DNA from: an uncultured Elusimicrobiales bacterium
Lineage (GTDB): Bacteria > Elusimicrobiota > Elusimicrobia > Elusimicrobiales > Elusimicrobiaceae
DNA: 64,000 nucleotides
Reading direction: 5' to 3'
Assembly (NCBI GenBank): GCA_944324645.1
Contig: CALUXB010000002.1
Coordinates: forward strand, 248,001-312,000
Under the pieces are notes generated by a model, which worked only from the letters and a program-made list of their open reading frames with translations, was not told where the DNA came from and ran no database searches. Each line of letters starts with the position of its first letter. Position 1 is the stretch's first letter. A program made the position numbers and the translations under genes. Positions 8,366 to 15,904 of the stretch are shown piece after piece.

Positions 8366-10942
8366 TTAGGATAATTTTTTTAAACCGTACCAACTGGGGC
8401 CCGCTTTGGCGCTGACCACCAGCGGCACGCGCAGTTTGACTGCATTTTGCATTTGGGTTTTAATGGAAGCGGCATAGGCGTCTAATTCTTTTTGAGGCAC
8501 TTCAAAAATCAATTCGTCGTGCACTTGCATAATCATTTTGGCGTCCGTACCGCGCAAACTATTAAAAATATCTACCATCGCTTTTTTGATGATATCGGCT
8601 GATCCGCCTTGCACGATGGTATTAATCGCCGCACGCTGGGCAAAAGAGGCCATACTCCCCACGCCCATATTAAACTCCGGCAAATAGCGCACGTGGCCAA
8701 ACATTGTTTTTACAAATCCATTTTGGCGCGCCTTGGCTACATTTTCATCTATCCAACGGCGCACGCCTTGAAAATTATGAAAGTAATTGTCTATATATTC
8801 TTTGGCTTGGCGCACAGAAATATTTAGTGCTTGGGAAAGGCCCATAGGTCCCTGCCCGTAAATAATACCAAAATTTACGGCTTTTGCGCTAGAGCGCATC
8901 TCATCGGTAACCATCAGCGGCATTACGCCAAAAATTTGCGCAGCCGTCTGGGTATGGATATCCCCTCCATCTAAAAATGCTTGCACCAATACCGGGTCTT
9001 CACTCTCGTGGGCGAGCACGCGCAAGTCAATTTGGGAATAATCCACGCTTAAAAGCACATTGCCTTCTTCAGCTACAAAAGCGCGGCGCAGCTGGCGGCC
9101 TTTTTCGGTGCGGACCGGGATATTTTGCAAATTGGGTGCCGAGCTGGACAGACGCCCTGTCACCGTGCCCGTTTGGTCTAAATACGAATGCACCCGGTCT
9201 TTATCATCCGCCATTAATAATAAATTATCTACATAGGTACTCTTCAGTTTTGCATCGGCGCGGTAATCCAAAATTTGCTGTGCTACAGGGTGGACATAAG
9301 CAATTTGCGCCAAAACTTCTTCATCGGTGGAATAGCCTGTTTTTGTTTTCTTTACCGGGTCAATATGCAGCCGCTCAAATAACAGCTGCCCTAATTGGCG
9401 CGTGGAATTAATATTAACCGGGCCGCCGGCTGTTTGGTCTATTTGCGCTTGCAGAGAGGCCATTTCTTCTTCTAATAAAATTTTAAAACCTTCCAGCCAC
9501 ACGCAGTCCACTTTCATTCCGGCAAACTCCATATCCGCCAACACAACCATCAGCGGCAGCTCCAACTGGTGGTAAAGCTCCCACATATTTTCAGCTTTCA
9601 GCTCTTCTTCTAATTTAGAACGCAAACGGAAGATATAGCTGTTGTAGAGGGGCAGACGCGCGGAAGCATCCTCTTGGTTAGCCAATATGGAAAAATAATG
9701 CGCCATAGCGCCGGCGGGACTTAAATCCCCGGACGGATCCAATATATACCTAGCCAAACGCCCGTCAAAACAACGAATCATCTGGCCCTGCAAATTAATA
9801 TCCAGCTCCCGCAGCGTAAATTTTAAATCATAACCCGTTTTGAGCACCCGGTCGTCAAATATAATTTTCCGCAAGTCTTCTAGTTCCCACGGCTCTATGT
9901 CTGCCAAAGGCACCAAGGCATACTCTTGTGCAGAAACGGAAAGCAGCAACAGCTCCTCTTCACTATATAGAAAGATTTCCGCAGCAGAGGCCGCTTTTTC
10001 TAATATCTCTTTGAAAGGCAGAGCCGCATTTTTCTGCCCAAAGAATTCAGGTGTTTGGGCTGCTTTAGGGTGAAAACTATCTAATAAATTTTTAAACTCA
10101 TAGCGCTCAAACATTTCCGCCAAGCGGGCCGGATCCGGCGTACGCACGCGGTAATCTTCCAACGAAAAAGGTATTTCTAATTCCGGGTCCAGCACGACCA
10201 ACTGTTTGGACAATAAAGCATTCCCCTGCTGCTCGCGCAATTTTTTAGCCAAGGCGGGTTTCATACGGGGATCGTCGTTTTGGGCAGCGCGCAAAATATC
10301 TTCCAAATGGCCAAAAGTTTTTATCAGCTCCACACTGGTTTTGGGGCCTACGCCCGCCACACCGGGCACATTGTCTGACGCGTCTCCGACTATGGCAAAA
10401 TAGTCCGGCAGGAATTTTTGTTCCACCCCAAATTTTTCCACGGCCGCTTCCGGTCCTTTAAATCCTTCTTTCCCGCCGGAAGGCCAAATGGAAATATATT
10501 CACTTAAAAACTGATAGACGTCTTTGTCGGAAGTAACCAACACGCTAGGCATATGTTCTTGTTGGGCGCGCAAAGCCAAAAAAGCCATCAAATCATCGGC
10601 TTCTATACCTTCTTTTGCCACTACCGCCAGACCCAAATCACGCACCATATCACGCGCTAAATTGAGCTGGCTGACCAATGCCTCATCGGGTTTTTTACGG
10701 TTTGCTTTATAAGAGGGCAACAAGCGCTTGCGCCGGGCACAGCCGCCGGGAGAATCAAAACAAACGGCTACATAGGCCGGATTTTTTTCGTTAAGCAATT
10801 TTATCAGCCACCGCACAAACCCATACAGCGCACCGACTTCCTGCCCCGTAGAAGTGGACAGTTTAGGCAGCGCGTGGTAATTGCGGTGCAAAAAACCGTG
10901 TGCATCAATTAAAAAAAATGTTTTTTCGTCAGGCAAGGTCAT
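8366..10942 (-). CDS. polA: DNA polymerase I, proofreading site degenerate
   Basis: Repair and Okazaki-fragment polymerase of 858 residues. The 5'-nuclease domain (about 1-290) is intact: FFLIDAHGFLHRNYHAL, GIEADDLMA, TSDKDVYQFL, GDASDNVPGVAGVGPKTS. The family A polymerase domain has motif A (SVDYSQIDLRVLAHES), motif B (RSSAKAVNFGIIYGQG) and motif C (MQVHDELIFE). The middle 3'-5' exonuclease domain (about 300-480) lacks the DxE motif expected near its start, and the NLKYD-equivalent reads DLKFT, so proofreading is probably lost. No clear Shine-Dalgarno is visible, and a terminator-like hairpin lies 9 bases before the ATG. Confidence 0.95.
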   Translation of the reverse strand: MTLPDEKTFFLIDAHGFLHRNYHALPKLSTSTGQEVGALYGFVRWLIKLLNEKNPAYVAVCFDSPGGCARRKRLLPSYKANRKKPDEALVSQLNLARDMVRDLGLAVVAKEGIEADDLMAFLALRAQQEHMPSVLVTSDKDVYQFLSEYISIWPSGGKEGFKGPEAAVEKFGVEQKFLPDYFAIVGDASDNVPGVAGVGPKTSVELIKTFGHLEDILRAAQNDDPRMKPALAKKLREQQGNALLSKQLVVLDPELEIPFSLEDYRVRTPDPARLAEMFERYEFKNLLDSFHPKAAQTPEFFGQKNAALPFKEILEKAASAAEIFLYSEEELLLLSVSAQEYALVPLADIEPWELEDLRKIIFDDRVLKTGYDLKFTLRELDINLQGQMIRCFDGRLARYILDPSGDLSPAGAMAHYFSILANQEDASARLPLYNSYIFRLRSKLEEELKAENMWELYHQLELPLMVVLADMEFAGMKVDCVWLEGFKILLEEEMASLQAQIDQTAGGPVNINSTRQLGQLLFERLHIDPVKKTKTGYSTDEEVLAQIAYVHPVAQQILDYRADAKLKSTYVDNLLLMADDKDRVHSYLDQTGTVTGRLSSSAPNLQNIPVRTEKGRQLRRAFVAEEGNVLLSVDYSQIDLRVLAHESEDPVLVQAFLDGGDIHTQTAAQIFGVMPLMVTDEMRSSAKAVNFGIIYGQGPMGLSQALNISVRQAKEYIDNYFHNFQGVRRWIDENVAKARQNGFVKTMFGHVRYLPEFNMGVGSMASFAQRAAINTIVQGGSADIIKKAMVDIFNSLRGTDAKMIMQVHDELIFEVPQKELDAYAASIKTQMQNAVKLRVPLVVSAKAGPSWYGLKKLS

Positions 10943-10951
10943 AAAACTAAT

Positions 10952-10973
10952 AAGCCCGCCTGTTTGCGGGCTT
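10952..10973 (-). terminator. Hairpin between the thioredoxin-like gene and polA
   Basis: Perfect 8-bp stem (AAGCCCGC / GCGGGCTT) with a 6-base loop, followed leftward by ATTAGTTTT, a poor T-run. It lies between the stop at 10991 and the polA start at 10942. It may be a weak terminator or a processing or attenuation site in a read-through transcript. Confidence 0.55.
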
Positions 10974-10990
10974 AAACAGATATGCGTTAA

Positions 10991-11593
10991 CTAGGGGTTC
11001 AAATTATCTATTTGAGCTCCAATTTCAGACATAGTCATAGAGGGATTTTTTACATTCATACCATTTAAACGGGCCACTAAAACACCGTCTTTAAAGAACA
11101 ATAATACAGGCACCATCTTTATCTCCCACAACGTGGAGATTTTTTTATCCGAATTTTTATTATGATCTTTTTGCCAGTCCAACTGATAAAAACGCCCCCC
11201 CTTGTTTTGCCATTTCTGCAAAAGAGAGGGTTCCCCATTATTTTCTTCTAACAAACCTGCAAAGAGCTGGCGGCACGGGCCACACCCTGGATAGCCCACC
11301 TCCACCATAATCAAACCTTTTAAGGTTTGTCTATATGATTTCAAACGCTTCATATCTTCCGGCAATAAAGTATATTCCCGGGCCCGCAGTTGTTGGTATC
11401 TGGCTTCCAACGGAGGCATTTCCACAAATGCGGTATATACTTGCGGCGGTATTTCTAGTGCGCTGTCGCCATAGACCAAATTTCCCGCAGAATAAGAAAC
11501 AGCCCCCCCGTCTTGCTTATTTTGAGCCATTACATCCTGTGCCAAAAACGGCACCCACAGCAAAACACCAAAAACCAACCAAAGGTTTTTCAT
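10991..11593 (-). CDS. Secreted thioredoxin-fold protein
   Basis: A 200-residue protein with an N-terminal signal peptide (hydrophobic LWLVFGVLLWVPFLA, probable cleavage after VMA). The mature part contains VEVGYPGCGPCRQLFAGLL, a CxxC (CGPC) redox site, followed by VPVLLFFKDGVLVARLNG, matching the cis-Pro strand and last strands of the thioredoxin fold. It probably acts as a periplasmic thiol-disulfide protein, though the partner is unknown. trxA lies 16 bases upstream on the same strand, so both may come from the strong promoter ahead of trxA. Confidence 0.8.
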   Translation of the reverse strand: MKNLWLVFGVLLWVPFLAQDVMAQNKQDGGAVSYSAGNLVYGDSALEIPPQVYTAFVEMPPLEARYQQLRAREYTLLPEDMKRLKSYRQTLKGLIMVEVGYPGCGPCRQLFAGLLEENNGEPSLLQKWQNKGGRFYQLDWQKDHNKNSDKKISTLWEIKMVPVLLFFKDGVLVARLNGMNVKNPSMTMSEIGAQIDNLNP

Positions 11594-11609
11594 ATTTACT
11601 CCTTGCGGA

Positions 11610-11930
11610 CTAAAGCAGCGAGTTTAATTTTTCCTGCAATGCGGCTTTGGACTGCAGCCCTACACTCTGCCCCGCCACTTCGCCGTCTTTAAAGAATATT
11701 AACGTAGGGATAGAAGTGATATGGTATTTGGCGCTGGTCATAGAACCTTCGTCTGTATTTAACTTGCACACTTTGACTTTGCCGGCATATTCCGCCGCCA
11801 ACTCTTCTATCACCGGGGACAACATCCGGCACGGGCCACACCACGGGGCCCAAAAATCCACCAGCACAGCCCCTTTATACTGCAATACTTCTTGGTCAAA
11901 ATTTTCATCAGTTAAAATAACTTCGCTCAC
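11610..11930 (-). CDS. trxA: Thioredoxin
   Basis: Cytoplasmic disulfide reductase of 106 residues, the classical length. The active site is WAPWCGPCRML, with the buried Asp (VDFWAPWC), the cis-Pro in ITSIPTLIFFKDG and the final Gly-containing strand present. Translation most likely starts at a GTG (11928-11930 complement), since no in-frame ATG lies close by and GGGGG sits 5-6 bases upstream. It is transcribed leftward from a near-consensus promoter. Confidence 0.95.
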   Translation of the reverse strand: MSEVILTDENFDQEVLQYKGAVLVDFWAPWCGPCRMLSPVIEELAAEYAGKVKVCKLNTDEGSMTSAKYHITSIPTLIFFKDGEVAGQSVGLQSKAALQEKLNSLL

Positions 11931-11971
11931 AAGAGCCCCCTTTGCAACACAAATAAAAACTGCTTATAAAA

Positions 11972-12000
11972 AATATATCAGACCTGTTTTGCGCTGTCAA
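11972..12000 (-). promoter_or_regulatory. Strong sigma-70 promoter of trxA
   Basis: Leftward consensus -35 TTGACA (complement of 11995-12000), a 17-base spacer and -10 TATATT (complement of 11972-11977). The predicted start of transcription is about 35 bases ahead of the trxA GTG. Confidence 0.8.
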
Positions 12001-12103
12001 GCCTAAACATCTTTATAATCAAAAGCTTTTTGCCCTCTAAACAAACGTTTGCGCAAGGAAGGCAAATAAAGTATGCTACAATAAAGCAAAAGAGGACGAA
12101 CCT

Positions 12104-13174
12104 ATGAAAGAAAAAATCATTTGTTTGGTAACCCCCGACAGCCGCAGCTATTACCGCGCGCTGCCGCTAGCGAAAGAATTTTTAGACAAAGACCACAATC
12201 TCATTAATACCGCAGGCACGCTGCCGGAAGGAGAAGTAGAAGAATTTGACGTCAATACCAAAACTGTTAAACACTATAAGGCGGGTAAGTTAGACGGCAG
12301 CCTGGAAATTATTGATTTAATTTCTGGGGAAGTTACTTTTTCTGAAAAATATAAGAATGGTATCCTCTTAGATGTGGCCGACCACACTTTACACGGTACC
12401 CCCATTTCTTCCGCAACCCATAAACCACAACCGACCTATGATGGCACTGTTATTAAAGTCAACAAGGCCACCCAATCTTTTTATATTGACGGCAAAGAAG
12501 TGGCCGAACAGACGCTAGCCGCCAATGGAGCAACCTTGGAATTGCTGGGCTCCATTCCCGACGGCCCCGCCCGTGAATTTGATGAAAACGGCCTCTTGCG
12601 GGCTGAAGCGCATTACAAGGATAATAAATTAGACGGAGAGCTGGTCCGTTATGATGAAAAAAACCGCCCCTTGCTTCGTGAGCATTACGTCAAAGGACAG
12701 CTGCAAGGCCCCGCCCGCTACTACACATATACTACAGAAGGGGTAATGGAAACAACCGCCCAGTATAAAAACTCCCAATTGCACGGGGAATGGATTGCCC
12801 GTTTCCCAGACGGTACCCCCTGCATTAAAGCGCTATACCATAACGGGCGTTTGCAAGGCCCCCGCATTTCTTTATACCAAAACGGACAAACGGACTGCGA
12901 AGAAAATTACGAAAACGGCAAATTGCAGGGAAAGCGGCTTTTGTATTTTCCGGAAGGACAGCTGTGGTATCAAGAAAACTATAAAAACGGCCGTTTGGAC
13001 GGAGAGCGCATCAGCTTTTTCCGCAATGGTAAAAAACGAAGTATTGAGCTTTATTCAGATGGCTTGCTGGAAGGCTCCCGCCAAATATTTGCAGAAAACG
13101 GGGAACTGTTGTTAAATGAAGAATATCATTGGGGAACTCTGGTACATAACACTGAACGCAAGCCCTTAAAATAA
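12104..13174 (+). CDS. MORN/YwqK-type repeat protein
   Basis: A 356-residue protein built of about twelve ~22-residue beta-hairpin repeats of the type YKNGKLDGE-x-x-x-Y-x-x-NG, resembling MORN repeats and the YwqK family annotated as antitoxin-like. Examples are HYKDNKLDGELVRYDEKNRP, NYENGKLQGKRLLYFPEGQ and NYKNGRLDGERISFFRNGK. No signal peptide is seen, so it is probably cytoplasmic. GAGGACG precedes the ATG. No toxin partner is next to it, so the antitoxin label is not supported here; function unknown. Confidence 0.75.
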   Translation: MKEKIICLVTPDSRSYYRALPLAKEFLDKDHNLINTAGTLPEGEVEEFDVNTKTVKHYKAGKLDGSLEIIDLISGEVTFSEKYKNGILLDVADHTLHGTPISSATHKPQPTYDGTVIKVNKATQSFYIDGKEVAEQTLAANGATLELLGSIPDGPAREFDENGLLRAEAHYKDNKLDGELVRYDEKNRPLLREHYVKGQLQGPARYYTYTTEGVMETTAQYKNSQLHGEWIARFPDGTPCIKALYHNGRLQGPRISLYQNGQTDCEENYENGKLQGKRLLYFPEGQLWYQENYKNGRLDGERISFFRNGKKRSIELYSDGLLEGSRQIFAENGELLLNEEYHWGTLVHNTERKPLK

Positions 13175-13182
13175 ATTTTGGC

Positions 13183-13210
13183 AAAGCGCCTCTTTTAAGA
13201 GGCGCTTTTT
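13183..13210 (+). terminator. Intrinsic terminator after the MORN-repeat gene
   Basis: AAAGCGCCTC and GAGGCGCTTT pair around a short loop, followed by T-rich sequence, 9 bases after the stop codon. Confidence 0.85.
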
Positions 13211-13279
13211 ATATGCATCAGTCCAAAATTGCTTTAATAGCATCTCCCCAAAAAGCGCTTAAAAAGTTACAATAATTAT

Positions 13280-14182
13280 ATGCCTCATATTACCTTAAAA
13301 GCACCCGCCAAACTGAATTTATTTTTGGAAGTGACTGGCAAACGCCCCGACGGCTACCACGAACTGGCCACTTTATTTGCCAAAACATCCTTAACAGACC
13401 GTTTGGATATAGAGGCCCAGCCCGCTGCCCAAGAACAACTGCAGCTTACCTTAACCGGTCCGCTTGCTTCGGGTCTGGAAACAGGTCCCGATAATTTGGC
13501 CTTGCGTGCAGTGCGGCTGTTTGAAGACGTTTTTCACCAGTCATTACAAGTCCATATTCGGCTGGAAAAAAATATTCCATTCGGGGCTGGGTTGGGTGGA
13601 GGTTCTTCCGATGCGGGTACTGTTCTGCTAGGGCTTTGCCGCTTGTTTGGCAAAAATCCGCTGGCCTTGCTGCCGCAGGCCGCACGGCTGGGAGCCGACG
13701 TTCCTCTATTTTTATATCCGGACACTTTTTTAAAAGGGGAAGGCATTGGAGAACGCTTAACCCCCATCGCAGCACCAGGGCCGTTGCCGTGGGCTGTATT
13801 AGTATATCCGGACACCCTGGTTCCCACTAAAGGCGTCTTTGCTCGTTTGGCCCCCACCCCCTCACAGGATATATTGACAAATCTGTCCAATTTAGATAGA
13901 CTAATAAGGTACATACGGGAGGGACAACCTTTTCCGCAGTGGCAGCATTTGCTGTTCAACCGCCTAGAAGAAGCCGTCCTGCCCTATGTGTGTTCCGTAC
14001 GGAATGTAAAAGAAGACTTTTCTGCCGCAGGGGCGGCCCCCCTAATGTCTGGTTCCGGCTCCACCGTTTTCGCTTTAACCCCCAGCCGGGAACAGGCCCA
14101 CGATTTGGCAGGGAGAATAAAGCAAAAGGGACGAAAAGTATTTACCGTACATTTCGGAGGGAACCAGGATGAAAATAACTGA
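13280..14182 (+). CDS. ispE: 4-diphosphocytidyl-2-C-methyl-D-erythritol kinase
   Basis: GHMP kinase of the MEP isoprenoid pathway that phosphorylates CDP-ME with ATP. The 300-residue protein has the N-terminal PAKLNLFLEVTGKRPDGYHE, the ATP-binding glycine-rich loop IPFGAGLGGGSSDAG and the C-terminal GSGSTVFAL. The 3' end overlaps spoVG by 14 bases, which implies co-transcription and probably translational coupling. The same ispE-spoVG order is known from Firmicutes. Confidence 0.95.
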   Translation: MPHITLKAPAKLNLFLEVTGKRPDGYHELATLFAKTSLTDRLDIEAQPAAQEQLQLTLTGPLASGLETGPDNLALRAVRLFEDVFHQSLQVHIRLEKNIPFGAGLGGGSSDAGTVLLGLCRLFGKNPLALLPQAARLGADVPLFLYPDTFLKGEGIGERLTPIAAPGPLPWAVLVYPDTLVPTKGVFARLAPTPSQDILTNLSNLDRLIRYIREGQPFPQWQHLLFNRLEEAVLPYVCSVRNVKEDFSAAGAAPLMSGSGSTVFALTPSREQAHDLAGRIKQKGRKVFTVHFGGNQDENN

Positions 14183-14477
14183 AATTCGGATCCATTTGAT
14201 GGGGGAGGACCGACTCAAAGCGTTCGCCAGCGTAACATTTGACGATGCCTTTGTAGTGCGGAATATGAAAGTGGTGGAAGGGACAAAAGGGGTGTTTTTA
14301 TGTATGCCCTCGCGCAAATTGCCTGATGGCACCCATAAAGATATGGTACATCCCATTAATCAGGACTTCCGCCGTTATTTAGAAGAAAATGTGCTGAAAG
14401 CTTACGAGGAAGAACTGGCCAAGCATCCGCAAGGTACCGGGGAAAAGGAGTCCTCTGAGTCTTCAGAAGCACAATAG
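14169..14477 (+). CDS. spoVG: SpoVG family RNA-binding regulator
   Basis: A 102-residue protein whose first ~85 residues match SpoVG: MKITEIRIHLM, DDAFVVRNMKVVEG and VFLCMPSRKLPDGT-K-DMVHPIN. SpoVG proteins bind RNA and DNA and modulate gene expression in sporulating and non-sporulating bacteria. A short acidic, Ser/Glu-rich tail follows. AGGGAACCAGG upstream of the ATG lies inside ispE. The gene ends 6 bases before tRNA-Gln, so the tRNA may be processed from the same transcript. Confidence 0.92.
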   Translation: MKITEIRIHLMGEDRLKAFASVTFDDAFVVRNMKVVEGTKGVFLCMPSRKLPDGTHKDMVHPINQDFRRYLEENVLKAYEEELAKHPQGTGEKESSESSEAQ

Positions 14478-14483
14478 ATTTAA

Positions 14484-14557
14484 TTCCGGATGGTGAAATG
14501 GTATCACTACTGGTTTTGGTCCAGTCATTCTAGGTTCGAGTCCTAGTCCGGAAACCA
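14484..14557 (+). tRNA. tRNA-Gln (anticodon TTG)
   Basis: Full cloverleaf: acceptor TTCCGGA/TCCGGAA, D arm GTGA...TCAC, anticodon arm ACTGG-TTTTGGT-CCAGT with TTG at the anticodon, T arm CTAGG-TTCGAGT-CCTAG. The discriminator A is followed by an encoded CCA. Confidence 0.96.
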
Positions 14558-14558
14558 T

Positions 14559-14589
14559 ATAGAGAGCCTGCAAAGGCTCTCTATTTTTA
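14559..14589 (+). terminator. Intrinsic terminator after tRNA-Gln
   Basis: ATAGAGAGCC and GGCTCTCTAT form a 10-bp stem with a 6-base loop, followed by TTTTTAT; it starts two bases after the tRNA CCA end. Confidence 0.88.
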
Positions 14590-14707
14590 TCCTCTCACGA
14601 ATTTAAAATCTTCCTCATCTTCCAATAACACCAAAAGAAATTCTTGTTTTTTTCTCCGCTTTCATTTTATAATAAAAGAAAAACATCTTCTTTCCTGTGG
14701 AGGTTCT

Positions 14708-15679
14708 ATGAAAGTTCCCACCCGTTTGCTTTGTGTTGTATTAAGCCTGAGTCTTTGCTGCCCCGTCTGGGCGCAAAATAATGCTCCCTCTCTATCTCAA
14801 CTGCAAAAACAGGCTCAAAACCAAGTAAAGCAAAACCCGTGGGTAAAAAATTGGCTGCTTCCAACTGCGCTTTCTGCCACAACCGGAGCCGGTATTTGGT
14901 TAATGTATAAAAACACACAAGCCGCCCGCTTACTGAAACAGAAGGACGAATATATCCGCCAGATACAAGAAACTTTGCAAGACACACGTTATGAAGTAAA
15001 AAGTCTGCGTGCCCAACGCGCTTCTTTAGTAACTCAACGGGATAATGCCCTAAAACTTTGGGAACAAGCCGAAGAACTTTTAAATAAACAGAAACCGCCT
15101 AAAGTTCTTCCCGCCACTGCATCTTCTGCCGCAACGGCAGACAGCTATATGTATCTTGCGCGTTCCCCGTTATCTCAACGTTTTATTAGGGAAAATTTTA
15201 GACAAATGGCCGCTTTGTCGGAAACGGAACGCACCCTGCTTATTCGTAATATAGATGATATCGCCCTTGGCGATCCGACCCAAAGCTTCATCCGCTTAAA
15301 CAGCCTAACTCATAGAGCAAAAACTATACCCCTTCGCCAGTTATACATTCAAGTCCAAAGATATGTGAAGTTTGTAGCAGTAGTGGCGATATTGGAAATG
15401 CTTTTTTCTCCACAAGATGTACAAGCCCAGCGCAAACTTGCCCGTCTGCACAGCAACCCCTCTTTATTTTTACAAGCGTCTGAGCAGCAGCTTTTAGAAT
15501 GGGAAAAGGACCCGCAAGCAGATAAACTCTGCCGCAATATCGCCCAAGCAATAGATCAGGCCGTCTCTTTACAGATAACGCCAGAGCAATCCAAAAATAT
15601 TTTAGAGGCAGCTCTGCATTCAGATATTTTTTCCCAACAACAAAAATCTCAATATCTGCTCAAAATGCAGACCAGATAA
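14708..15679 (+). CDS. Secreted coiled-coil protein, paralogue of the next gene
   Basis: A 323-residue protein of unknown function. It has a signal peptide (LLCVVLSLSLCCPVWAQ, cleavage likely after VWA), a short NPWVKNW segment, a second hydrophobic stretch at about 50-65, a coiled coil at about 75-130, a Pro/Ala linker, and a helical C-terminal domain with another hydrophobic helix (FVAVVAILEMLFS) followed by DVQAQRKLARLHSNPSLFL. The same order occurs in the adjacent 417-residue protein (NPxLxxxxxAE-type ends, QAQR/SAQR site, NP/NS-LFL), so the two arose by duplication. GGAGG is placed well before the ATG. A role in the periplasm or cell envelope is inferred. Confidence 0.7.
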   Translation: MKVPTRLLCVVLSLSLCCPVWAQNNAPSLSQLQKQAQNQVKQNPWVKNWLLPTALSATTGAGIWLMYKNTQAARLLKQKDEYIRQIQETLQDTRYEVKSLRAQRASLVTQRDNALKLWEQAEELLNKQKPPKVLPATASSAATADSYMYLARSPLSQRFIRENFRQMAALSETERTLLIRNIDDIALGDPTQSFIRLNSLTHRAKTIPLRQLYIQVQRYVKFVAVVAILEMLFSPQDVQAQRKLARLHSNPSLFLQASEQQLLEWEKDPQADKLCRNIAQAIDQAVSLQITPEQSKNILEAALHSDIFSQQQKSQYLLKMQTR

Positions 15680-15693
15680 ATCCTTTAAAAATC

Positions 15694-15725
15694 AAAACCC
15701 GCCGGTGTTTAACGGCGGGTTTTTT
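15694..15725 (+). terminator. Intrinsic terminator
   Basis: CCCGCCG/CGGCGGG stem flanked by A- and T-runs, 15 bases after the stop of the preceding gene. Confidence 0.88.
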
Positions 15726-15792
15726 GAATTTATCCGGCAACCTAAAATCGCCAATGATTTTTTCTTACAGATAAAAAGAAATCAGAATCATC

Positions 15793-15838
15793 AGGCCTAA
15801 AGACCTAATATAACTCTGGGCCCAAAGGCCCTTGTTGC
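15793..15838 (+). other. Candidate conserved leader element (copy 1)
   Basis: In the 225-base gap before the second coiled-coil gene. AGGCCT can pair with AGGCC about 30 bases later, enclosing AGAC-CTAATATA and GGGCCC, followed by CTTGTTGC. A related sequence lies on the minus strand at 55255-55298 ahead of another secreted-protein gene, with different bases in the paired arms. It matches no RNA family I recognise. Confidence 0.35.
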
Positions 15839-15904
15839 TCCGCCGATGCTCTTACTAAAATAAGTAGGAAGACTAGTTTATCTATTCACTTACACGAGGA
15901 AAAT

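Noticed and set aside
12104-13174. Toxin-antitoxin system (YwqK-like proteins are often named antitoxin)
   Set aside because: No toxin-like gene is adjacent; the repeat likeness alone does not support such a system.
15793-15838. Cyclic-di-GMP (GEMM) or other known riboswitch
   Set aside because: Conserved bases of the GEMM, TPP, cobalamin and fluoride classes are not present; kept only as an unnamed candidate element.
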